Shown here: piece after piece, positions 46,301 to 56,753 of the stretch
How positions within the stretch are numbered: position 1 is the first letter of the stretch
Layout of the letters: every line of letters begins with the position of its first letter
Assembly (NCBI GenBank): GCA_015680685.1
Contig: MNCI01025042.1
Span: forward strand, 103,784-163,841
Direction of reading: 5' to 3'
Source of the DNA: Gnetum montanum
Lineage: Eukaryota > Streptophyta > Gnetopsida > Gnetales > Gnetaceae
DNA: 60,058 nucleotides
Made by a program: the position numbers and the translations under genes
The notes under the pieces: generated by a model
What the model saw: only the letters and a program-made list of their open reading frames with translations
Databases searched by the model: none
What the model was told of the DNA's origin: nothing

Positions 46301-46479
46301 AAGGTGAAAGTAAAAGTTTTTTTTATCAAGCAAAAGAAAAATGCTTTAAAAGTAAAAGGATTTGAAACAAAATAGATTCTAGGCTACTAGAAAATTTAAA
46401 TCCAACAGAAATAAAACAAGTAAAGTGTAAACTAGGCTATTAGGCTATGAAGTGTTATAAAGTCACATAGCTACAAATG

Positions 46480-46925
46480 CATAGGGTATGGGAGGATTAG
46501 GAGGTTGTATCACTTGTGGAAGTATTTCCTAATATTTGAGAGATTAGGAAAAGTGTATGGTCTATTTTACACAAGCTTATACTCTCTGTTACCTTTACTA
46601 ATGATGTTGAAGAGTAGTTCTCCCCATGGCACATCAATGGATTCATCATTATTTTTTTTTTCTTCTTTGGTCTCATCATTCTTTTCAATTCTATGGTCAA
46701 TGGTAGGAGTTTCTTCCTCCACTTTAGACCCTTATGCTACATGGACATTGTTAATAGCTAAGGGGACCATGCATTTAACATGAATAATGATTTCACATCT
46801 CTCATAAGGTAGGTGGATTTCTTGGTGAATAGGTGAAGAGACAACCTACATTTGTGGTAGCTAAGGTCTTCCTAGGATGAGGTTGAATCCTGGTGTCTCT
46901 TCTACTACCAAGAAAACCAATAAAT
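46480..46925 (-). pseudogene. Gypsy-2 protease-RT spacer remnant
   Basis: Frame-broken and acidic/lysine-rich on the minus strand (EEETPTIDHRIEKNDETKEEK-like, about 46620-46720). It precedes the RT that resumes at 38405. Confidence 0.5.
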
Positions 46926-47399
46926 CTACCATTGGAGGGAACTATTCCTTTCCATGAAATCTAAAGAAATGGAACCTTTGAATACAACCCATGATTCATT
47001 AAAGAATTTAAGGATTGTAGTCATGATGTGTTGCATTTGTTTAGTTAGACCCATGCATTCAATGATGGTATAGGGTATGACATTTGTTGTCACCTTGTCA
47101 TCTACATGTATCCTATGTACTTTATATTGGCTAGCATGTATGGTTATAAAAAGAGGTGCCTTGGTTACTTTGCCATTTTGGGGGTTTGTCTTGATTACAC
47201 TATCACAAAACACCAGTGATGTTAACTTCGATTCCTTAGATGAAGAGGATACCATGATTACATAGATAGACTTTTCATTAGCAAGGATGTCCTCACTAAA
47301 AAGAATGAAGGTGAACATCTTAACTAGTGCCTTGCCATGGGTAGCAAAAGTCATGACCAAGTCATAGAAGCTCAAAGTTTTGTTCTTTTGTTTAAGCAA
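46926..47399 (-). pseudogene. Gypsy-2 aspartic protease domain
   Basis: 157 residues open: SFYDLVMTFATHGKALV, SIYVIMVSSSSKESKLTS, APLFITIHASQYKVHRIHVD and then DDKVTTNVIPYTIIECMGL. It has the shape of a retropepsin (LVDxGS-x-x-NI-x-P) with the catalytic D-T/S-G replaced by DDK. Located between gag and the RT spacer on the minus strand, where Gypsy protease belongs. Confidence 0.7.
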
Positions 47400-49465
47400 T
47401 TGTTGAACCTATTTCATTGCATTAAGGAAATCCTAGTTATTCATTGTTGACTTGTTGTGTTTGACTTTCTCCATGCATCCCAAAATGTGAACTTCATGTT
47501 TGGATTGTTGTTGTGACATGGCATCTTGGTTCTTCTCTTTGGGTTTTGGTTCTTCTTGTGGTTCACTGGTTAAAGCACCTTGGGTTGTGAAAGTCATGGA
47601 AATAAATAAAATGGAAGTGGAATTTGGTGGACCCATCTTCTTCCCTAACTTGGTCTACTTATCGACCTTGTTCTTAGACTTCTACACAACCTTCTTACAT
47701 TGTTGGGTTGGGGATTTCTTGCTATACCTAGTTGATTATGAGGAAGAATACATTGCATGGGCCACCATGGGGGATTATTTTGCTATTGGAGTAGGTTGTA
47801 TTCTAGAGGGCTAGAGCATTCTAATCACAAAGGGTTCTTTTAGGGGTATTGGTGATAGTACCCTTACAACAAAAGGGGACCTTAAGCTAATAAAAGCTAA
47901 AGGATCCCTTTTGTTATGAGGAGGCACCTTGATTACAAACGGTTCACTTGTAGGCCTTTGATTATTATGCACGTCAAACACCACTATGATGTATATGTGC
48001 ATAGACTAATTTTAAGGTCTAATGGGGTTGGATGTATCTAATACCAATTTACCCCTATCAATCATCCTTTGTAGGTCATCCTTAAGTGTAGTATCGTGAC
48101 TTGGTAACTAATGGTAATGGAAAAAGTAGTTAAGCCTAAAGTAGTTGGATAGTAGAAAATCATATTTGGTTGCTCAAGTGAGGTCTTTCTCTATTTCACA
48201 TAACTTGTGATGCCTCTTATGGAAAATCTTAGACATCTACTTGTATTGAATTCTACCACACTTCAATAGTTGGTTTAATAGTTCTAATGGCTTAAGGGGT
48301 AATTTGGTATAGTTGGATTGGTCTTTTTGCATAAATTTAGGCCTAGAGGAAGTTGATGCTAAGGCCTTAGAGGTACATGGTTGGTTGTCATTGTTGGTAG
48401 CAAGGGCCCTAGGTTGGTTATTCTTTGGCGCTTCATTGGTTGGCTTATTCTCCTTGGTCATAGTTGCTATAGCCATATTGTTATGCCTACCCTTTTCCTT
48501 ATTTTTACATGCATGTTGGTTTTTATATGCCATGTAAGAAGGATTGTGGCTAGTTTTAGTGACATCCTCTATGTTCTTAGTTTGGGAAAGGGCATAACTA
48601 AGAGATTGTGAGTTTTAGTGACATCCTCTATGCATAATTAATAAAATTTCAATTTCATAAAATAATTAACCACCCCTTTGAAAATAGCTAAAAGGTGAGT
48701 TTTAGCTATTGGCTCTAGTATCTCATTAAGTAGAGCATTCCACTGTTGGATGAACTTCTGCACTGGCTCTAGGGGTCATTACTTAACCTTCATCAATTGG
48801 TCAAGTGTGGTATCAGGTTTCAAGTTATACTTAAAATGATTATTGAATTGTGGAATCAGTTGATCCAAAGAGGATAGGAATCCCCTTGGCAAGTTACAAT
48901 ACTAGTTCAATGCTTTTCCCACTAAGGACATAAGGAAAATTTGCATAATTGTAAGTAGCCATGGTTGCAACAACAAGAACTTAGAGTAGAAGGTAACTAG
49001 ATGTGTGTTCAAATCATCTTTGCTATTGTACTTGGTCAATTATGACACAGGAACATTGGGGGAAAGAGTTAGTGATGGGACTGTAGGGCTTATGGGGTCA
49101 TCTTGGTAGAAGTGGATAATCTTTACGGTTTGTGACATTGAGGCTTTGAGTTTCCTTAACTCTTCAATCAAATCCTAGATCATTTGGAAAGCCTAATTTA
49201 GGCCTGTGGAAGCCCCCATTGGTTGTGGGGTTTGGAAAAAGGCTTGAAGTGTACATTGTGAGGCTTGTGGCTTTACTATTAGCTATAAGATAAAAGGGAG
49301 TAGTTGCATCATGGTTGTAGTCTATGGGCTAAATAAGAAAAAAGATGTCTATGCTGGTATCTAAGGTACAAATGGGACAAAGGAAATATGTGACCCCTGA
49401 GTTGCATGGGGCCTCATAGTAGGCCCCATTTGGGTTGTAAGAGGGCTGGTAGTAATAACAACCAC
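47400..49465 (-). pseudogene. Gypsy-2 gag remnant, main part
   Basis: The minus strand reads NYTKLPLKPLELLNQLLKCG (near 48245-48305), then HKRHHKLCEIEKD, FHYH followed by LPSHDTTLKDDLQRMIDRGK (near 48060-48120). This is the gag C-terminal zone of Tat-like elements (phrase form P-L-L-x-x-L-L-x-x-G-x-I ... FHxxxGHDT ... L-x-x-x-I-Q-x-LI-x-x-G). 48237-48533 is open for 98 residues. Left and right parts are frame-broken. A solo LTR separates this from the gag N-terminal part at 52676-53370. Confidence 0.75.
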
Positions 49466-49470
49466 CAATG
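49466..49470. repeat. Target-site duplication CAATG (left) of solo LTR
   Basis: CAATG before TGTTGGCACA and again at 52671-52675 after CACCAACA. Confidence 0.9.
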
Positions 49471-49974
49471 TGTTGGCACATTTTGGCCATTTCATGGAAC
49501 AGAGATATGGGACGATTGAGACCTTCAGAATAATTCAATATAACTATTGAAATGACAAGATGTAGGTTGAAAATGTATTGATTCATGTCATTCATTTCCA
49601 TTAGCTAAAAATGATTTCATGAAAAGATGGTACAAAAGAAATAATAAATAAAATAACTGGCAAATATTTGGATACTGGTAAAGAACGAGCAGGGGCTATC
49701 CTTAGGGAAAAGGTGATTGAAAAAAATGTTTCAGGCTACCGATATTTGTTCAAAGCATCTGTGCTCTGCCTCAAATAATTTGGAAAGAATTTCAAAGGAA
49801 TAATGCTTGAACTTACCAAAGGTTCATGTAAGTTATTATGTGGTGATGAAACACAGAATTGTGATTAAATTTGATTTGACTAACGGAAGCCAGCTACGTC
49901 AAAAAGTAATGCGAATATTGATGAAAACCAATTCGTCAATGAAATAATATTATGGTCATTTTTCTTTGCCCTTG

Positions 49975-50211
49975 GCTTGGGGTTGTTCCTGCCGCTTCCA
50001 CCTCAATCAATTATCTGCAACTCAGCAACGTCACTCTACCATCGCCACTTTCATTCTGTTGCCGCTGTGAAAATTGCTGATGCATTTCAGATCGAGGTCA
50101 CCATAAATATCCAGAAACATCATCTTCTTCGTTCCATCGCTGTGCATAGCAGCAGTCGAATCAAATTCCAACAATCAATCCATCACTGCATTCCTCTCCT
50201 TAAGGCTCAGG
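49975..50211 (+). other. Captured 5' leader of a host TM9SF gene (inferred)
   Basis: A mixed-composition stretch (GTTCCTGCCGCTTCCACC, CGTTCCATCGCTGTG, GCATTCCTCTCCTTAAGG) leading up to the TM9SF start codon. It is less AT-rich than the LTR and absent from the sister LTRs. Best read as the host 5' UTR taken up with the coding exon. Confidence 0.55.
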
Positions 50212-50436
50212 ATGGATCCATCCAGCCTTAGATTCGTGAGTTTATTCCTATTTCTTGTAGTCGGAATTAGTTCTGCATCATCTGATCACAAGTACAAAGA
50301 AGGCGATTTTGTTCCTCTCTATGTCAACAAGGTCGGCCCTTTCCAAAATCCCAGTGAGACATATCGGTATTATGACTTGCCTTTCTATGCATCAGATAAT
50401 TTGAGAGTGAGAAGAGGGATTCAGTGGTGTAAATAA
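50212..50436 (+). pseudogene. Captured N-terminal fragment of a TM9SF (nonaspanin/EMP70) gene
   Basis: 74 residues from ATG at 50212. A signal peptide is evident ([20 protein letters not shown], cleavage likely after SSA), then [20 protein letters not shown] and [17 protein letters not shown], the hallmark start of the luminal domain of plant TM9SF proteins (family phrase K-x-GD-x-V-x-L-x-x-NKVGP-x-x-NP-x-E-T-Y-x-Y-x-x-LPFC; the final Cys is Tyr here). The full protein would be about 600 residues with nine membrane segments; here it runs into unrelated residues and a stop after about 70. It sits in the U3 of a solo LTR in sense orientation, so it is a transduplicated piece rather than a functional gene. 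Confidence 0.85.
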
Positions 50437-50439
50437 ATT

Positions 50440-50770
50440 AATCTATGCTTCTCCTTCTTGGCTTGCATCATCGTCGAGGGTTTGCACGCCTCCCCGTGTG
50501 CCATCTCGAGCGCTGGCTGTCGCGCAGGAAGCACCAGCAACAGTGTCTGCGCGTGCTTCAGAAACAGTAGGGTAGGGTTGCATGTCGGCAGAAGACGACA
50601 GAAGAAGACAGGTACTGATCTCTGTCGCGCGCGGGGCCATGGCCTCGGCCACGTCTAGATCTGGTCAAGAGTTGCTATGGGCGACTTGAGGGAGGTGAGG
50701 GCTGCGACAACGGCAGCAGCACCAATCGCGATGCAGACTCAGCTTCAGACTCCGTCACTAGAAATTCATG
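50440..50770. other. GC-rich cargo of unknown origin in the solo LTR
   Basis: Strikingly GC- and CpG-rich, abutting the TM9SF fragment. Minus strand has a 69-residue open stretch (50443-50652) and plus strand one of 66; neither is recognised. The abrupt change of composition suggests a second captured segment, possibly another gene's 5' end. Confidence 0.5.
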
Positions 50771-51170
50771 CCTTTTGCTACGATTCATAGAGGATTCATA
50801 TGTGGAGAGTTACGTTAGTATCATCGGTGTCATTTTTTTTTAAAATTAAGACTTTTGTGTTGGATGGGAAGATGATAAAATTTCAAATCTAGAATATCGT
50901 GGGTCAAGAAAGATTCAAGACAATGTAAGCATCAAGTTAAGGGTAAACTATATAACTCCCCAATAGATCCTAATAACTCTATTATATATATAAACAAGTG
51001 ACTTTTGTATTTTTATAGTGATAATGACTTCTTATAAAAGTCATAACTTCCTAGGGTAGTTAACACTAGGATATTTGTAACTAATTTTAATACTACAAAG
51101 GCCACTTGTCAACCACAACATCTTTATCTCCAAAATAGGACACGTGTTAACTGCAACTTGTTTCTCTCCA

Positions 51171-51285
51171 TGGTGACCACTTGGCAACTGAGTGAAGCCA
51201 CTTGGCAACTGAGTGAAGACACTTGGCAATTGAAGGAAGACACTTGGCAACTACATGAAGACACTTGGCAACTACATAGGTCACG
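51171..51285. repeat. CACTTGGCAACT repeat array (about 24-bp unit)
   Basis: Five units of ACACTTGGCAACTGAGTGAAG type in U3 of the solo LTR, followed by GGTCACGTGTCAG. On the minus strand of the Gypsy-5 LTR the same motif is scattered at 56835-57050. Upstream of the TATA box in both. Confidence 0.85.
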
Positions 51286-51452
51286 TGTCAGATGCAGCAT
51301 TTTTATCTATTTGGTGGTTGAAACCACCCAAAATTGTTGTAACTTACCTAACTTGTTGGGCAAGTAATCTCCTAATTGGTTGGCCAGGTTACTTGGGAGA
51401 GAAGTTAGGTGAGATATTTTTGAAATTGTAACTTCCCTACCTACCTTTAAAC

Positions 51453-51464
51453 CCTATAAAAAGG
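51453..51464 (+). promoter_or_regulatory. Solo LTR TATA box (CCTATAAAAAGG)
   Basis: Same motif and position as in the two sister LTRs (39892-39903; 56754-56766 minus). Confidence 0.75.
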
Positions 51465-52675
51465 AGAGGGGAGGAAGAACATATTAATAAAAAAAAGCAC
51501 TTCTCACATCACACTTGGAGTCTTGGAATATTTGTAAAGAAGATTGCTTGCAAGATGGATTTCTAGAATAAAGATTTCAGCTTTCAGCCTCTTTATCATA
51601 GTCCTGTGAGTTATGTATCTTATTTCTTGTTTTGTTTAAATTTTTTAGCTAGTGGTTTAGATAGTATCATCCTTGGCAAGTAATTTTGGGATTTTTAGAT
51701 TGCTCTTACTGTTCTTGTTGCCCGATAGAAATTTCTATTAAAATTTTGCCATAGAAGCGCTTGTGTTTAAAAGCCTTAAGAGCATTTTAGTAGTAAATTT
51801 CATTATTGTGCAACGTGTGGGAACTGCTATTGGGATTGTTGTAAGAGAGCCTCTGTTTGTAGTCACGCCGTTGAACAATTCAGTAGTCGAGAGGGTTCAG
51901 AAAATCTTTGGTATTTTGATGGGACCAGAATAGCTTCTTTTTATCTTTAAAGTGAATTCTCGTGGTATTTCAATCAGAAATTGTCAAGTCTTTTAAAGGT
52001 TCTGTTTGAATGCAATCGTTGACATCTATTATCTAGTCAAAATGGAGTCTCGTACGTGGTAGTTTACGCAGCAATTTTTGGTAGCATAATAGGATTGTCT
52101 TGAAGATATTGCTTGTTTGAGCCTTGGAAGTTTGAACAATTCGTAGATATTGAATTTGGGATAGCTTTATTGCGAAGTGTTTACTCGTGTCATTTTACCT
52201 TGTTTAAATATTTGAGGTCTACACAAATCTGCTTTCTTTTCTTTTCTGCTTATTTCCATCGAATCTTGCTCTATTTCTAGTTTTCTTGTGGAACTATCTC
52301 TTTCTCTGGGGAAAATTAGGAGTAGATTGCGGAGTTGTGCTCAAATGTTTTTGCAAAATTTTATTTGTTACAAGTAGGTATTATAAGGACCGCATAGACT
52401 AGGCAGTTGAACAAAATAGGAAATTTTCAAGAACTCACAGTACTTGGCAAAGTTGGCTGAATCTCTTTAAAGTAAGTCATTTGTAGTTCACACACAACGC
52501 AATTGTTACATTTTACACAACCACACGCCGCAACAGCACACACACATACTCACATTAACTACTGAGTTTATTTGGAGGTATCTGGGCCTTGGTGTTGCCA
52601 GAGACCAGCAGGCACCTAAATCCTGTTTGAGGACACTCGTTGGCGGTCGCGTCCCAAACGGTCACCAACACAATG

Positions 52676-53370
52676 ATGGTTGCATAGTTCTTAACTATGT
52701 AGCGGATGGCATAGCAAAGTGGAAAGTTGTAGGCTACGACATTGATTATGTTTGATGTATGGTTATGGTGGGAGTAGGTCCAAACATGGTTGGGTAATGT
52801 GGGGACAAAGGTGGTGGGGCATGTCCTATGAAAGAGACAAAGGCATTAAGGAAAGGCTCAGTGGATTTGGGGGTTGCTAGTTGGAACAACCCTCCCAAGA
52901 GGTTTTTGAGCTTAGATTCTACTTGAAATGCATCTTCCTCTTCTTGTTGCTCTTCTGAGCTATGCTTTTCATCCTCCTCCTCCATCTCAATTAATTAAGC
53001 TAGGATTCCAGCGTAAATGTTGTTGAGGGAAATTTGGTCATATGGAAAAGGGATATACTCTTTCCCACCTTGGTGCATGACCTCAAAATCTCTTCTGGCT
53101 TCTACTTCCAGACATGGAATTAGCATGCCAACTTGTATTTGGACGTAAATGAAGTTGTAACAATCTTCATTAATGGCCAAAAAATCAAGACTCTTCCCCC
53201 TAATCCTCAAAGGCTACCTACACTCGATGATAGTAGGGTCCTTGTGGTTGTACACCCTCATGGCTTGTTGATTAGACCCATTGTTAGTGAGTGTGAAAGG
53301 CAGTTTGGTCAATTTTTGGAAAGACATGCTAAAAATAGTGTTTTTTTATGTTTTTACAAATTTTAGTAAA
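52676..53370 (-). pseudogene. Gypsy-2 gag N-terminal part
   Basis: Two open stretches, 53210-52995 and 52985-52746, on the minus strand, separated by a few codons. They read RGKSLDFLAINEDCYNFIYV and, after a stop, MEEEDEKHSSEEQQEEEDAF, then APPPLSPHYPTMFGPTPT, an acidic then proline-rich gag-like tail. Assignment to gag rests on position upstream of 49465 in the same element. Confidence 0.5.
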
Positions 53371-53449
53371 AATGTAGTAAGTAGGGAAAACTACTGTTAC
53401 AGTAGGCTGGACATGGAAAGTTAGTAGGAAATAATTACTAAGTAGAAAT

Positions 53450-53590
53450 GGGTGTTACAGTAGGAATGGTGTTCAAAAAAATGGTGTTGGATGGAATGGG
53501 ATCCAATGAAATGATGTTGAATGGAATGGGATTCAACGAAATGGAGTCCAATGAAATGGCATTGAACAGAATGGGTTTAAATGATAGTTT
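53450..53590. repeat. Short repeats ATGGAATGGGATTCAA in arms of Gypsy-2
   Basis: About seven imperfect copies of an approximately 18-bp unit (GAATGGGATCCAATGAAATG). Produces artificial open frames on both strands. Confidence 0.75.
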
Positions 53591-53765
53591 ACCCACTACT
53601 GTCAGCATAGTCAACCTACTACTATCAATGTGGTCACCAACTACTATCAATGTAGTCACCAACTACTATTAGCATAGTCAACTAGCTATTGTCATCATAG
53701 TCTACTAACTATTGTTAGTGTAGTTAGTGAACTATTACCAGTGTAGTTTCCAACTACCATTAGCA
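53590..53765. repeat. ACTACTATCAGCGTAGTCA array, about 24-bp unit
   Basis: Seven to eight units of the form CAACTACTA(T/C)(C/T)AGYRTAGTC, where YR is TG, CA or (elsewhere) CG. The same unit occurs at 55200-55470 with two copies that keep CG. Confidence 0.8.
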
Positions 53766-53814
53766 CTTGATAGGAAAATTGACCTTAAGGAAATGGGTAT
53801 CACAACAAAAAAAA

Positions 53815-54280
53815 ACCAATGGAATGGGTATTGCAGTAGATGGCAAAATTGTAGCTAAAACCATATGGAATGGATTTTGTAGTAGATGGGAAAATTGTAG
53901 CAAAACCCAATGGAATGCATTTTGCAGTAGACAGGAAAATTCTAGCAAAACCCAATGGAATGGGTTTTTTAGTAGACAAAAAAGTTGTAGTAAAACCCAA
54001 TGGAATGGATTTTACAATAGACAAGAAAATTGTATCAAAATCCAATGGAATGGATTTTGCTGTATATGGAAAAATTGCAACCAAAATCCAACAGAATGGG
54101 TTTTGCAATAGACAAAAAAATTGTAGCAAAAGTTAGCAAAATGGATTTTGCAATAGATAGGAAAATTATAGCAAAAACCAATGGAATCTACTATTCAACA
54201 GATGGGAAATTTGTAGCCAAAACCCAACAGAATGGATTTTACAATAGATGGGAAAATCTTAGCAAAATCCAACTCTACTG
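53815..54280. repeat. 45-bp minisatellite, about ten units
   Basis: The unit AATGGATTTTGTAGTAGATG followed by GGAAAATTGTAGCAAAACCC plus about five bases is repeated about ten times with substitutions. As 45 is divisible by three, all six frames show 15-residue repeating pseudo-ORFs (53767-54413), which are not genes. Not seen in X2 or X3. Confidence 0.9.
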
Positions 54281-54399
54281 TAGCTACTACACAAAGGCTT
54301 GGCATTGGAAAAAAATGGCTGAAATGGGTTTATGGCTAAGAATTTTGGTGGAGGCCTTCTTTCTAGTGTTAGAAAACTATTGTAACCAAAAAAATGAAC

Positions 54400-55756
54400 C
54401 ACTAGAAAGTTGAGAGATCTGAAAATTAAAATGTAAATAGAAATGGCCTACTAAAAATGAAGATGGAAAATGGAATTGCAATTATATAAATGAATGTAGA
54501 AATGAAAATGGAAACCAAAATTTGGACAAGAAGAAACAAAAAAATTATAAAAGAATATAAATAAAGTTTGAGTTTCATAGTGTATAGGTTTGTGCCAAAA
54601 GGCATAGGAAGTTTCTTGTCAAAGGTTGAAGTTCAATGGGGAGAGTTGCCCCTACAATCTAATTGCTTCCCAGTTTCGACCCACTACAACTTTCCATCAG
54701 TTTCCACCAAGTTTGTTTCTTGAGAATGGAATTGATGTCACATGTTTGGGGCAATGGAAACACTGTGGGAGTCTTTATGCCCAACATAGTTGTAGTTTCT
54801 ACCACCAAATGACACTATTAGAGAAGGATGTAATGGCTATAATGGATTTTGATGGATGCCAATGGAGATGGGAATGAGATAGGGCCTAAAATTTCAGTGG
54901 AAATGACAACTATGTGGGGGGTGTTTATGCCTAGTGTAGCACTATTTTTTGATATTAAAAACATAGTTGAGGTGTAGATAGGTTTTATGGATGATGAAAC
55001 TGGTCATGAAAATGACTATGGGGATGAAATTGGTGTTGCTGGTCATGAAAATGCTAAGTGCTTAGAATGTTATAATGTTGAATAGATGTCAAAGTGCTAA
55101 CAGAATGCCCAAAATTTGAAACATGAAAATGGTGTTAACATTGGGCTTTTATATGTTAGGGTTGCTATTTCTGGGCCTACCATTGATTGCCATTGATTAT
55201 TGATAAACTAGTGTTGATTATGGATTTGCAACAGTTACTATTACTAGCATAGTTAACCACCTACTACCAGTGTAGTCAGCCAAGTTTTGTGAGGGTAGTT
55301 AGCCAACTATTGCTAGTGTAGGCAGCCAACTACTACTAATGTAGTTAGTCAACTACTACTTAGTGTAGTCAACTAACTACTACCAGCATAGTTAGCCAAC
55401 TACTACTAGCGTAGTCAGCCAACTACTACTCAACGTAGTCAACCAACCATTGTCAGTGTAGTTGGTATTTGTCCTAAGTCTAGAATGGACTATACTGATA
55501 AAACCCATATATTTACTATAAATAGTAAATATAATTTTGTGACTTCACTGAAGGCTTTGGAGATGGAAAATGGATAGATGAAAAAAAATTGCAGAAATGG
55601 TGGAACCCATTAAAAAGTGCCATGCCTGAAGATTGTTGTTTGGTTGTTGTTGACTTGGGATGCATGCACTGCATGTTATTGGAGAAATGGCCATACCAAT
55701 AATTCCAATGCTACACTTCTATCTTTTACTAGTAATGACTATGCTAGCTATTATAG
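54400..55756 (-). mobile_element. Family-X LTR, copy X4 (probably 5' LTR of Gypsy-2)
   Basis: Matches X3 in order: GTAAATAGAAATGG zone, GTGCCAAAAGGCATAGGAAG near 54592, CACTGTGGGAGTCTTTATGCC (two parts: CACTGTGGGAG and TCTTTATGCCCA) near 54760, TATA on the minus strand at 55146-55154, and the TAGCGTAGTC array at 55200-55470. It is interrupted at 55757 by Gypsy-5. It lies upstream of Gypsy-2 gag in sense orientation, so it is read as that element's 5' LTR. The 3' LTR end and primer-binding site were not found because of the tandem arrays at 53450-54280. Confidence 0.65.
55200..55470. repeat. TAGCGTAGTCAGCCAACTACTAC array in X4
   Basis: About ten units of about 23 bp. Two keep CG (AGCGTAGTC near 55409 and AACGTAGTC near 55432); the others read AGTGTAG, AGCATAG or AATGTAG. 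Confidence 0.88.
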
Positions 55757-56091
55757 TGTTGGCAACCATTTGGGATGTGACCACCAACGAGTGTCCTCAA
55801 ATAGGATTTAGGTGTCTGCTGGTCTTTGGCAACACCAAGGCCCAGATACCTCAAAATAGACTTAGTAGTTAATGTGAGTATGTGTGTGTGCTATTGCGGT
55901 GTGTGGTTGTGAAATATGAAATGATTACATTGTCTGTAAACTACAAATGACTTATCTTAAAGAGATTCAGCCAACTTTGCCAAGTACTGTGAGTGGTTGA
56001 GAGTTCCTATTTTGTTCAATTCCCTAGTCTACATGGTCCTTATAATACCTATTTGTAACAAATAAAATTTTGCAAAAACATTTGAGCACAA

Positions 56092-56092
56092 N
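56092..56092. other. Single ambiguous base with adjacent 218-bp deletion
   Basis: A lone N in ACAANAAATAAGC. The sister LTRs contain about 218 bp (40606-40823 in the Gypsy-3 LTR) between the two flanks. An assembly join is the likely cause. Confidence 0.8.
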
Positions 56093-56753
56093 AAATAAGC
56101 AATTTCTTCAAGACAATCCTACTATGCTACCAAAAAATTGTTGCGTAAACTATCACGTACGAGACTCCATTTTGGCTAGATAATGGACGTCAACAATTGC
56201 ATTCAACAAAAACTTCAAACGACTTGACAATTTATAATTGAAAAACCACGGAGATTCACTTTAAAGATAAAAAGAAGCTATTCTGGTCCCATCAAAATAC
56301 CAAAGATTTTTTGAACCCTCTTGACTATTGAATCGTTCAACAGCTTGACTACAAGCAGAGGCTCTCTTACAACAATACTAATAGAGGTTCTTATATGTTG
56401 CACAATAATCAAATTCACTACTAAAATGCTCTTAAGGCTTTCAAACACAAGCACTTCTATGGCAAAATTTTAATCGAAATTTTCAATTATACAACAGAAC
56501 AATAAGAGCAATCTAAAAATCCCAAAATTACTTGCCAAGGATGATACTATCTAAACCACTAGCTAAACAATTTAAACAAAATAAAAATAAAAATAAAATA
56601 TAACTCATAGGACTATGACAAAGAGGCTGAAATATTTTCTTTAGCAAGTCATCTTACAAGCAATCTTTCACAATGACTTTGTTACAAATCTTCCAAGACT
56701 GTGTCTCCAAGTGAGAGCTCCTAAAAGTCCTCTATCCCCCTTGACACCTGAAG

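Larger units (their letters stand above)
49471..52670 (+). mobile_element. Solo LTR of the Gypsy-3 family carrying host gene fragments (3200 bp)
   Basis: TGTTGGCACATTTTGGCC to GGTCACCAACA with CAATG duplications, inserted in Gypsy-2 gag. The final 1.33 kb (51340-52670) matches the Gypsy-3 5' LTR 39800-41159. The first 30 bases match the family start. Between 49870 and 50770 lies non-LTR cargo. A CACTTGGCAACT array follows at 51171-51285 and the TATA box at 51453-51464. Confidence 0.93.

Noticed and set aside
50443-50652. 69-codon minus-strand frame in the GC-rich block
   Set aside because: GC-rich DNA gives chance open frames on both strands; the peptide (alanine- and serine-rich) has no recognisable family.
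51158-51367. 69-codon frames of TWQLSEDTWQL type
   Set aside because: Repeating translation of the CACTTGGCAACT array, not a protein.
53767-54413. Several open frames of 88-127 codons on both strands
   Set aside because: They are products of the 45-bp minisatellite; 15-residue repeats in all frames, no start context or known domain.
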